Shown in pieces: positions 31,697-39,424 of a stretch of 40,111 nt of DNA (the stretch's first letter is position 1; each line of letters begins with the position of its first letter). Origin of the DNA: Candidatus Competibacteraceae bacterium. Its GTDB lineage: Bacteria > Pseudomonadota > Gammaproteobacteria > Competibacterales > Competibacteraceae. The stretch spans positions 1-40,111 of the forward strand of contig JAEUPW010000047.1 of the NCBI GenBank assembly GCA_016790045.1. The letters run 5' to 3'. The translations under genes and the position numbers were made by a program. Under the pieces are notes generated by a model, which saw only the letters and a list, made by a program, of their open reading frames with translations, had not been told where the DNA came from and ran no database searches.

Positions 31697-33774
31697 ACCT
31701 GACCGCCACCCTCTCCGGCATGGCCCGCTCCGGCCTGGGCGCGCCGGCCCTGCTGATCGTCATCCTGATGATGGTGGTGGTGCCGCTGCCGGCCTTCGCG
31801 CTGGACGTGTTCTTCACCTTCAACATCGCCCTGTCGCTGGTGATTCTGCTGGCGACCGTCTACAGCGAGCGGCCGCTGGATTTCGCGGTGTTTCCCACCG
31901 TGCTCTTGGTCAGCACCCTGCTGCGGCTGGCGCTGAACGTCGCTTCCACCCGCGTGGTGCTGCTCAACGGCCACGCCGGCGGCGACGCCGCCGGCAAGGT
32001 GATCGAGGCCTTCGGCCATTTCGTGGTCGGCGGCAACTTCGCGGTCGGCCTAGTGGTGTTCGCGATCCTGACCATCATCAATTTCGTGGTGGTCACCAAG
32101 GGCGCGGGCCGGGTATCCGAAGTGAGCGCCCGCTTCACCCTGGACGCCATGCCCGGCAAGCAGATGGCCATCGACGCCGACTTGAACGCCGGGATCATCG
32201 ATCAGGCCGAAGCCAAGCGCCGGCGCTCCGAGGTGGTTCAGGAAGCCGATTTCTACGGCTCGATGGACGGCGCGAGCAAGTTCGTTCGCGGCGACGCCAT
32301 CGCCGGCATTCTGATTTTGTTCATCAACATGCTGGGCGGCATCGCCATCGGCACGCTGCAACACCATCTGCCGCTGGCCGAAGCCGCCGAGTTTTACACC
32401 CTGCTGACCATCGGCGACGGGCTGGTGGCGCAGATACCCGGACTGCTGCTCTCCACCGCCGCCGCGATCATGGTCACCCGCGCCTCCGGCTCCCAGGACA
32501 TCGGCCAGCAAGTGACCCAACAGCTCTTCGGCAGCCCGCAAACCTTGGGCGTCACCGCCGGCATCATCGGCATGCTGGGGCTGATTCCGGGCATGCCGAA
32601 TCTGGTGTTTCTGACGCTGGCCGGGGGCGCGGGTTACATGGCCTGGCGGGTCTCGCAAAAGCGCCGGAGCGCGCCCGCGCCGGCCGAGGGCGGCGGCCCG
32701 GCCGGCCCGAGCGAGGCCGAGAGCGCGGACAACCGGGAAGTCGGTTGGGACGACGTGCCGCCGCTGGACACCATCGGCATGGAAGTCGGCTACCGGCTGA
32801 TCGCTTTGGTGGACCGCAACCAGAACGGCCAGTTGCTGGGCCGGATCAAAGGGGTGCGCAAGAAGCTGTCTCAAGAGTTGGGCTTTCTGATCCCGCCGGT
32901 CCACATCCGCGACAATCTCGATCTGGCCCCGACCGCTTACCGCATCACCCTGCTGGGGGTGACCGCCGCCGAGTCCGAAGCGTTTCCCGACCGCCAGCTC
33001 GCCATCAACCCCGGCCAGGTCAACAGCCCGCTGCCCGGCATCGCCACCCAGGACCCCGCCTTCAAGCTGCCGGCGGTGTGGATCGAACCCGGCCTGCGCG
33101 AGCAGGCCCAGACGCTGGGCTACACCGTGGTGGACGCCAGCACCGTGATCGCCACGCACCTCAATCAGATTTTGCTCGGCCACGCCCACGAGCTGCTGGG
33201 CCACGAGGAAACCCAGCAGTTGCTGGACCGGCTGGCGCAGGCGATGCCGCGGCTGGTGCAGGATCTGGTGCCCAAAACCCTGGCGCTGCGGGTGGTGGTG
33301 CGGGTGCTGCAAAACCTGCTGACCGAACAGGTGCCGATCCGCGACATGCGCACCATCGCCGAAACTTTGGCGGAACACGGCTCCCGGAGTCAGGACCCCG
33401 ACGTGCTGACCGCCGCCGTCCGGGTCGCTCTCGGCCGCCTGATTGTTCAAAATATCAATAGCTTGGACGATGAGCTTGCCGTCATCACCCTGGCCGCCGA
33501 ATTGGAACAGATATTGCTCCGTACCTTGCAGATGGGTAAGGACGAGCAGGCTCCCCTGGAACCGGGACTGGCCGAGCGATTGCACAAGGCCCTGCTGGAA
33601 TCCACCCAAAAACAGGAGTTGGTCGGCCAACCGGCGGTGCTGCTGGTTCCGGATGTGATCCGCGTCATGCTGGCGCGCTTCACGCGGCACGGGATACCGA
33701 ACCTCCACGTCCTCGCTTTCAGCGAAATACCCGAGGACAAGAAACTGAAAGTGATCGCCACGGTGGGCAAGTAA
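31693..33774 (+). CDS. flhA: Flagellar export protein FlhA
   Basis: 693 residues: eight TM helices in the first 310 residues (for example GAPALLIVILMMVVVPLPAF), the FHIPEP-type conserved loop (about 145-215, RVSEVSARFTLDAMPGKQMA, DADLNAGIIDQAEAKRRRSE and EADFYGSMDGASKFVRGDAI), and a large C-terminal cytoplasmic domain (about 345-693) forming the nonameric export ring. ATG 31693 is preceded by gaggga about 10 bases upstream. All expected regions are intact and the length is typical. Confidence 0.97.
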   Translation: MNLTATLSGMARSGLGAPALLIVILMMVVVPLPAFALDVFFTFNIALSLVILLATVYSERPLDFAVFPTVLLVSTLLRLALNVASTRVVLLNGHAGGDAAGKVIEAFGHFVVGGNFAVGLVVFAILTIINFVVVTKGAGRVSEVSARFTLDAMPGKQMAIDADLNAGIIDQAEAKRRRSEVVQEADFYGSMDGASKFVRGDAIAGILILFINMLGGIAIGTLQHHLPLAEAAEFYTLLTIGDGLVAQIPGLLLSTAAAIMVTRASGSQDIGQQVTQQLFGSPQTLGVTAGIIGMLGLIPGMPNLVFLTLAGGAGYMAWRVSQKRRSAPAPAEGGGPAGPSEAESADNREVGWDDVPPLDTIGMEVGYRLIALVDRNQNGQLLGRIKGVRKKLSQELGFLIPPVHIRDNLDLAPTAYRITLLGVTAAESEAFPDRQLAINPGQVNSPLPGIATQDPAFKLPAVWIEPGLREQAQTLGYTVVDASTVIATHLNQILLGHAHELLGHEETQQLLDRLAQAMPRLVQDLVPKTLALRVVVRVLQNLLTEQVPIRDMRTIAETLAEHGSRSQDPDVLTAAVRVALGRLIVQNINSLDDELAVITLAAELEQILLRTLQMGKDEQAPLEPGLAERLHKALLESTQKQELVGQPAVLLVPDVIRVMLARFTRHGIPNLHVLAFSEIPEDKKLKVIATVGK

Positions 33775-33834
33775 GCGAACCGGGCGCGGCTCGCCCCGGA
33801 GCCGGCAACCGCGACAAGCGCAGGAACAAACGTC

Positions 33835-35160
33835 ATGAAGATCAAACGACTGAACGCCGCCAACATCCGCGAAGCGATGCGCAAGATCCGAGAGGAACTG
33901 GGTCCGGACGCCGTCATTCTCTCCAACCAGCGCTCCGAAGCCGGTTTCGAGATCATCGCGGCGATCGACTACGACGAGAAGCTGCTGGCGGGGATGCAGC
34001 TACCGGGGTTGACCGAACCGGTCGACCGGCGCGCGCCGACCGACGCGGCGGCTTCGCCCGAAACCCGGCCGGAGGCCGCTGCCGCGACGCCCGTCTCGCC
34101 CGCCAAAAAAGCCGCCAAACCTGCCGCGAGCGCGATTCCGACCCTTCAGCCCGCCCCCGAAGCCACCGCCGACCCGATCGCGCCGCCCCGTCCCGACAAA
34201 GCGCGGGTGGTGTGGTCGCAAGACCCGTTGCTGGTCGAAATGCGCCACGAGTTACAGGTGATGCACACCCTGCTGGAGCAGCAGCTTTCGGGTCTGGCCT
34301 GGGGCGAACTGGGCCGCCAGCAACCGCATCGCGCCGATCTGTTAAGCCAATTGCTGGACTTCGGCTGCCACCCCGGCCTGTGCGTGCGCCTGGCCGACGC
34401 CGCCGCCGCCGAGCGCGAGCCGGCGCGGGCCTGGCGGCTGGCGCTGGAAACCCTGGGTCGCGGCCTGTCGGTGACGCAAGACGACATTCTGAGCCGGGGC
34501 GGCGTCGCCGCGCTGATCGGCCCGACCGGGGTCGGCAAAACCACCACCATCGCCAAGCTGGCGGCGCGCTACAACCTGCGCCACGGCCCGCATCAGGTGG
34601 CGCTGATCACCACCGACAGCTACCGGATCGGCGCCTACGAACAGCTTTGCACCTTCGGCATGATCCTGGACGCGCCGGTGCGGCTGGTCCGCACCGCCCA
34701 GGAGTTGCAAGACACCCTCAAGGCGTTCGCCGACAAATCGCTGATCCTGATCGACACCGCCGGCATGAGCCAGCGCGACCTGCGCCTGTCCCAGCAGTTC
34801 GCCCTGCTGGATGACGCCGCCCGCATCCGCAGCTACCTGGTGCTGGCGGCCAACGCCCAGCACGCGGTGTTGCAGGAAACGATGGCGGCGTTCGCCCGCG
34901 TGCCGCTCAGCGGGGCGATCCTGACCAAGGTGGACGAAACCACCCGGCTGGGCGCGGTGCTCTCGGCCGCGCACGAACAAGCCCTGCCGCTGGCCTACAT
35001 CTGCAACGGCCAGCGGGTGCCCGAAGATCTCCAGGCGGCGCAGGTCGATTCGCTGATCCGGTTGGCCGAGGAATTCGCCGGCCTGTACGGTTCGGCTCCC
35101 GTCAACGACGCCCTGGCGTTGACCTTCGGCAAGAGGCTGGCCGCCGATGTCCGCTGCTGA
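33835..35160 (+). CDS. flhF: Flagellar SRP-type GTPase FlhF
   Basis: 441 residues: the B domain (1-50, MKIKRLNAANIREAMRKIRE), a Pro/Ala-rich linker (about 65-125), an N domain (about 130-215), and the SRP-like G domain: G1 GPTGVGKTTT (229-238), TTDSYRIGAYEQL, LILIDTAGMSQRD (G3) and GAILTKVDETTRLG (G4). FlhF places the flagellum at the pole and recruits FliF. ATG 33835 follows aggaa. It overlaps fleN by 14 bases. Confidence 0.96.
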   Translation: MKIKRLNAANIREAMRKIREELGPDAVILSNQRSEAGFEIIAAIDYDEKLLAGMQLPGLTEPVDRRAPTDAAASPETRPEAAAATPVSPAKKAAKPAASAIPTLQPAPEATADPIAPPRPDKARVVWSQDPLLVEMRHELQVMHTLLEQQLSGLAWGELGRQQPHRADLLSQLLDFGCHPGLCVRLADAAAAEREPARAWRLALETLGRGLSVTQDDILSRGGVAALIGPTGVGKTTTIAKLAARYNLRHGPHQVALITTDSYRIGAYEQLCTFGMILDAPVRLVRTAQELQDTLKAFADKSLILIDTAGMSQRDLRLSQQFALLDDAARIRSYLVLAANAQHAVLQETMAAFARVPLSGAILTKVDETTRLGAVLSAAHEQALPLAYICNGQRVPEDLQAAQVDSLIRLAEEFAGLYGSAPVNDALALTFGKRLAADVRC

Positions 35161-36034
35161 ATCGTTCTACCAACAGGCCGCCGCCGTGCAGCAGCCCCAC
35201 TCCCACCGGCCCGTCCGGGTGATCTGCATCACCAGCGGCAAGGGCGGCGTGGGCAAGACCAACGTTTCGGTCAATCTGGCGCTGGCTTTGAGCCAGCAGC
35301 AACAGAAAGTGCTGTTGCTGGACGCCGACCTGAGCCTGGCCAACGTCGATGTGATGCTGGGTTTGCAGCCGCATTACAACCTGTCGCACGTCATCAGGCA
35401 GGAGCGGACCCTGGAGGAAATCATCCTCAACGGGCCGAACGGCATCCGCATCGTGCCCGCCAGTTCCGGCGTCAAGCGCATGGGGGAGCTGACGCCGGAG
35501 GAAAACGCCGGGCTGGTCGGCGCGTTCAGCGAGCTGGACGACACGGTGGACATCCTGTTGATCGACACCGCCGCCGGCCTCTCCGACAGCGTGGTCACGT
35601 TCAGCCAGGCCTCCAACGACGTCATGCTGGTGGTCTGCAACGAGCCGGCCTCGATCACCGACGCCTACGCCCTGACCAAACTGCTCAGCCAGGATTACGG
35701 CGTGGACCATTTCCAGATTCTGGCCAACCGGGTGAGCAACGCCCAGGAAGGCCGCGAGCTGTTCAACAAGCTGGTGCGAGTGACCGACCGCTTTTTGGAC
35801 GTGACCCTGAATTTTTCCGGCTTCATCCCTGAAGACCCGCAGTTGCGCAAGGCGGTGCAAGCCCAGCGGGCGGTGCTGGAAGCGTTTCCCAACAGCCGCT
35901 CGGCCGAAGCCTTTCACCGGCTCGCCACCCAGATCATCGGCCGCTGGCCCCGGCCGCGCGGCGCCAGCGGCTACCTGCAATTTTTCGTCGAGCGCCTGAT
36001 CGACCCCGCGCGGCTGCGGGAACGTCCCGCATGA
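35147..36034 (+). CDS. fleN: Flagellar number regulator FleN/FlhG
   Basis: 295-residue MinD/ParA-type ATPase: deviant Walker A SGKGGVGKTNVSVNLALAL (about 28-46), LLLDADLSLANVDVMLGL (Walker A' region), DILLIDTAAGLSDSVVTFSQ (Walker B) and a C-terminal amphipathic region (GYLQFFVERLI). It limits the flagellar number by acting on FlhF and on the FleQ-type activator. The N-terminal FlhF-activating motif DQAxxLR of many FlhG proteins is degenerate: YQQAAAVQQ. The start ATG 35147 lies inside flhF; the stop overlaps fliA (ATGA). Confidence 0.95.
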   Translation: MSAAESFYQQAAAVQQPHSHRPVRVICITSGKGGVGKTNVSVNLALALSQQQQKVLLLDADLSLANVDVMLGLQPHYNLSHVIRQERTLEEIILNGPNGIRIVPASSGVKRMGELTPEENAGLVGAFSELDDTVDILLIDTAAGLSDSVVTFSQASNDVMLVVCNEPASITDAYALTKLLSQDYGVDHFQILANRVSNAQEGRELFNKLVRVTDRFLDVTLNFSGFIPEDPQLRKAVQAQRAVLEAFPNSRSAEAFHRLATQIIGRWPRPRGASGYLQFFVERLIDPARLRERPA

Positions 36035-36756
36035 GAGGCGTGGCCTTGTACGCCAGCCTCGGCGGCGACACGGCGGACGACCTGATCGCCCGGCACGCGC
36101 CGCAAGTCAAGCGCATCGCCTACCACCTGCTGGCTCGCCTGCCGGCGTCGGTGCAGGTGGACGATCTGATCCAGGCCGGCATGCTGGGCCTTTTGGAAGC
36201 CGCGCGCCGCTACGATCCCTCGCAAGGCGCCAATTTCTCCACTTTCGCCGAGCCGCGCATCCGGGGCGCCATGCTGGACGAAACCCGCAAGGGCGACTGG
36301 ACGCCCCGCTCGGTGCACCGCAAGGCGCGCGAGGTGACGGCGGCGATCCGCGCGGTGGAAACCGCGACCGGGCGCGAGGCCCAGGACCGGGACATCGCCG
36401 GCCATCTGGGCCTGTCGATGGAGGAGTATCACGAAACGCTGGCGGACATGCGCGGCCAGAAAATGCTGTCGCTCGACGATGCCGGTTCGGACGACGACAG
36501 CGAGATCCATCGCGTCCCCGCGCCCGACAGCGATCCCGCCGACGCCGTCAATCGGGAATCGATGATCAGGGCGCTGGGATCGGCCATCGACCTGCTGCCG
36601 GAACGGGAAAAACTGGTGCTGTCGCTTTACTACGACGAAGAATTGCACTTGAAGGAAATCGGCGCGGTGTTGGGCGTCAGCGAATCCCGCGTCAGCCAGT
36701 TGCACGGTCAGGCGCTCGCCCGGCTGCGGGCGCGGGTGGCGGGCGGCGCGGCCTAA
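36031..36756 (+). CDS. fliA: Flagellar sigma factor FliA (sigma-28)
   Basis: 241 residues with sigma-70-family regions 2 (VDDLIQAGMLGLLEAARRYD, FSTFAEPRIRGAMLDETRKG, DWTPRSVHRKAREV), 3 (ATGREAQDRDIAGHLGLSME) and 4 (LPEREKLVLSLYYDEELHLK, EIGAVLGVSESRVSQLHGQA). It drives late genes such as flagellin and motors, held inactive by FlgM until hook completion. ATG 36031 overlaps the fleN stop, so the sigma factor is translationally coupled to the flagellar number regulator. Confidence 0.97.
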   Translation: MRGVALYASLGGDTADDLIARHAPQVKRIAYHLLARLPASVQVDDLIQAGMLGLLEAARRYDPSQGANFSTFAEPRIRGAMLDETRKGDWTPRSVHRKAREVTAAIRAVETATGREAQDRDIAGHLGLSMEEYHETLADMRGQKMLSLDDAGSDDDSEIHRVPAPDSDPADAVNRESMIRALGSAIDLLPEREKLVLSLYYDEELHLKEIGAVLGVSESRVSQLHGQALARLRARVAGGAA

Positions 36757-36783
36757 AACGCCCGATCGCAGCGGAGCGCATTC

Positions 36784-37527
36784 GTGGACATTCTCACCCT
36801 CGCCGGCCTGATCGTCGCCTTCGGCGGCATCGTCGGCGGCATGCTGATCGAAGGCGGCCACATCGGCTCGCTCATCAACGGCCCGGCGTTTTTGATCGTG
36901 GTCGGCGGCACCCTCGGCGCGGTGCTGGTGCAAGTGCCGATGGACCTGTTCAAACGGGCGCTGGCCCGCGCCAAATGGGCGTTCATGCCGCCCGCGGTCG
37001 AGATGCAGCCCACCATCGAGAAAATCGTCGAGTGGAGCAACATCGCCCGCAAGGAAGGCTTGCTGCGGCTGGAGGACTACATCCAGCAGGAGCCGGACCC
37101 CTTCGCCTCCAAAGCGCTGCAACTGCTGGTGGACGGCAAGGAGCCGGAAGAAATCCGCCACATTCTGGAAATGGACATGTCGATCCGCGAGGAAAACGAT
37201 TTGCAGGCGGTGAGCTTTTTCGAGGCGCTGGGCGGCTATGCGCCCACCATCGGCATCATCGGCGCGGTGCTGGGCCTGATCCACGTCATGGGCAACCTCG
37301 CCGATCCCAGCAAGCTGGGCGGGGGCATCGCCGCCGCCTTCGTCGCCACCATTTACGGCCTGGTGCTGGCCAACGTGTTCGCCCTGCCGATGGGCAACAA
37401 AATCAAAAGCTCGATCAAGAAACAGACCCGGCTTTGCGAGCTGATCATCGAGGGGATCATCGCCATCGCCCACGGCGAAAATCCCCGCAACATCGAATCG
37501 CGCCTGCAAGGCTTTACCCAGAATTGA
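36784..37527 (+). CDS. motC: Flagellar stator protein MotC (MotA/PomA family)
   Basis: 247 residues with four TM helices: DILTLAGLIVAFGGIVGGML near the N-terminus, then ... LINGPAFLIVVGGTLGAVLV, a cytoplasmic domain (about 55-145) and the last two helices with the conserved Pro in GGYAPTIGIIGAVLGLIHVM and FVATIYGLVLANVFALPMGN. Starts with GTG 36784 after ggag. The MotC/MotD pair is the second stator set in Pseudomonas-like bacteria. In those genomes cheY-cheZ-cheA-cheB lie between fliA and motC; here only 27 bp separate fliA and motC. Confidence 0.95.
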   Translation: MDILTLAGLIVAFGGIVGGMLIEGGHIGSLINGPAFLIVVGGTLGAVLVQVPMDLFKRALARAKWAFMPPAVEMQPTIEKIVEWSNIARKEGLLRLEDYIQQEPDPFASKALQLLVDGKEPEEIRHILEMDMSIREENDLQAVSFFEALGGYAPTIGIIGAVLGLIHVMGNLADPSKLGGGIAAAFVATIYGLVLANVFALPMGNKIKSSIKKQTRLCELIIEGIIAIAHGENPRNIESRLQGFTQN

Positions 37528-37535
37528 GGTGAGCG

Positions 37536-38507
37536 ATGAGCCGCAAAAAGCACGCCGAGGCCCACGAAAACCACGAGCGCTGGCTGGTGTCGTACGCCGA
37601 CTTCATCACCCTGCTGTTCGCTTTCTTCGTGGTGATGTATTCGGTATCCTCGGTCAACGAAGGCAAATTCCGGGTCTTGTCCGAGTCGATGATGGCGGCG
37701 TTTCGCTCCACCAACCCCAACAGCATGAAGCCGATCCAACTGGGCGGCATGGTCGGCTCGCCGGCCCAGCAGTCGGTCGGAGCGCCGGCGATGAACCCCG
37801 GCGTGGCCCCCGATCTTCGGCCGCTGCCCGCCGCCGCGTTCCAGCGCCCCCAGCGGACGGTGCATAAAGTCGTGGCTCCGACCCCGACCTTCGCGGTCGC
37901 CAAGGGCCGGGCCGAGGGCGACCCGAATTTGGCCAAGGTCGCGGCCAAGCTCCAGCAGCATTTGGCGGATTTGGTGCGCACCGATCTGGTCAACATCCGC
38001 AGCAGCGAGTTTTGGGTGGAAGTGGAGATCAAAAACAGCATCCTGTTCGCCAGCGGCAGCGCCATTGTCAATCCCGAAGCGATAGCTCCTCTGGCGCTGA
38101 TGGCGGAAATCCTGCGCGAAGTCCCCAACCGCCTTCAAGTCGAGGGCTTCACCGACAACCGGCCGATCAGCACGCCGGTTTATCCCTCGAACTGGGAATT
38201 ATCGGCTGCCCGCGCCGCCAACGTGGTCAATGTGCTGATGAAAAACGGGGTGCGGCCCGAGCGGATGGCGGCGATCGGCTACGGTGAATACCAGCCCATC
38301 GCCGACAACCGCACCGAGCAAGGCCGCTTGCAGAACCGGCGGGTGGTTTTGGTCATCATGGGCAACACCGACAGCCGTTACACCGCGGACTTGGAACCGA
38401 CCGAAGCGGCGGCGTCCCCCGCCGCACCGCCCGCCGCGACGGTGGCGGATAACACGGCCGCCGCCCATCCGAACGCGGCCGGCAAAGCGTCGGCTAAACT
38501 CCATTGA
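37536..38507 (+). CDS. motD: Flagellar stator protein MotD (MotB/OmpA family)
   Basis: 323 residues: a short cytoplasmic start, one TM helix with the proton-carrying Asp in SYADFITLLFAFFVVMYSVS (about 21-40), a flexible Pro/Ala linker (70-125), and an OmpA-like peptidoglycan-binding domain (about 150-280, with LFASGSAIVNPEA, VEGFTDNRPI, YPSNWELSAARAANVV and QGRLQNRRVVLVI), then a disordered Ala-rich tail. ATG 37536 is preceded by gaggtgag, 8 bp after the motC stop. Confidence 0.96.
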   Translation: MSRKKHAEAHENHERWLVSYADFITLLFAFFVVMYSVSSVNEGKFRVLSESMMAAFRSTNPNSMKPIQLGGMVGSPAQQSVGAPAMNPGVAPDLRPLPAAAFQRPQRTVHKVVAPTPTFAVAKGRAEGDPNLAKVAAKLQQHLADLVRTDLVNIRSSEFWVEVEIKNSILFASGSAIVNPEAIAPLALMAEILREVPNRLQVEGFTDNRPISTPVYPSNWELSAARAANVVNVLMKNGVRPERMAAIGYGEYQPIADNRTEQGRLQNRRVVLVIMGNTDSRYTADLEPTEAAASPAAPPAATVADNTAAAHPNAAGKASAKLH

Positions 38508-38539
38508 TGGCGCCCTTCACTCCACGCTAGGTCCGATCC

Positions 38540-39073
38540 ATGCACGATGCTCTGTTTCAGGGTCTTGCGATTGCCGCCTTGCTAGCCGGTAACGCGCTGT
38601 TGGTCGCGCTGGGCTTTTTGGCCGCCCGGCTGCTTTATCCGGCTTCAAAAACCGAAGCCGGCCAAGAAGAACCGCGCGGGCTGCAACAGGATTTGAAGGG
38701 CATCGCGCTGTCGCTGGCGGCGTTGAGCGAGCGGATGGTGAAGCTGGAGGTGCAGATCGGGCAATTGCGCGGTCCTTCCGGCGGGCCGGGCCTGCCGTTG
38801 AACCGGGACGCCGACCAGAAATTTTTCAAGGTCGCCACCAAACTGGCCTTGCAGGGCGCGAGCGTCGAGGAAGTGATGGAGCTGTGCGGCTTAAGCCGGG
38901 GCGAGGCCGATCTGATTTGCATGCTACACGCCAACAATCAGGTCAGCCCGAGCAGCATCGCCGCCGAGTCGGTCCAGCAGTTGACCGCGCGCATGGCCGA
39001 GCTGCGTGACAGCGACAATCTTTCCGATCAAGGCAACCCGGATAACGTATCTTCTCTGCGTCGCGTTGGCTAA
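38540..39073 (+). CDS. DUF2802 family membrane-anchored protein
   Basis: 177 residues: an N-terminal TM helix (about 8-32, GLAIAALLAGNALLVALGFL), a short coiled-coil-forming region (about 45-80, LKGIALSLAALSERMVKLEV), and the conserved DUF2802 segment (about 95-140, FFKVATKLALQGASVEEVME, then LCGLSRGEADLICMLHANN). DUF2802 proteins stand at the end of fliA/che/motCD clusters in Pseudomonas-like genomes, so its location agrees even though parA/cheW are missing here. It resembles a small DNA-binding helical module at the end of a membrane anchor; function unknown. The ribosome site is weak. Confidence 0.85.
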   Translation: MHDALFQGLAIAALLAGNALLVALGFLAARLLYPASKTEAGQEEPRGLQQDLKGIALSLAALSERMVKLEVQIGQLRGPSGGPGLPLNRDADQKFFKVATKLALQGASVEEVMELCGLSRGEADLICMLHANNQVSPSSIAAESVQQLTARMAELRDSDNLSDQGNPDNVSSLRRVG

Positions 39074-39424
39074 TCATGTTTGGCAATGTATGAGCAGGGA
39101 TATTCCGTTCAAGTATCTGCCTAATGGTTGCACACATCCTGAATCATTCTATTCCGGCAGCATCTATTCAAACCTTGAGACAACCGCTCTCGTCCAATAA
39201 ATCTTCGAGTCTTGCAGCACTCGCTCGCAGGTCTTTTGCTTAAGCTATTGGGTTTTAGACTCTTTCCTTGATTCCGACGCCGAGAAAAGCGGTGGGAAGG
39301 GGTTATTCTTCATGGCCGAGAAGCGCGACGCCCAAGGCCGGGACACGCGGGCGCAGATACTCGCTCTTGCAGGTCACTAAACCGCCATTGAGAAAATTCC
39401 GCAAACCCTCTACAACGGACCACC
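39074..39424. other. Intergenic region before the nuclease gene
   Basis: 351 bp of AT-richer sequence marking the end of the flagellar block. A short frame at about 39270-39380 (ending AEKRDAQGRDTRAQILALAG) could be the tail of a decayed gene, perhaps of a restriction locus, but I cannot name it. No clear promoter was recognised. Confidence 0.35.

Noticed and set aside
30393..31826. 477-codon minus-strand frame opposite flhB
   Set aside because: Antisense opening; Gln/His/Arg-rich, no family.
31677..33461. 594-codon + strand frame overlapping flhA in another phase
   Set aside because: Arg/Gly/Pro-rich shadow of flhA.
32050..33708. 552-codon minus-strand frame opposite flhA
   Set aside because: Shadow frame without a start site or domains.
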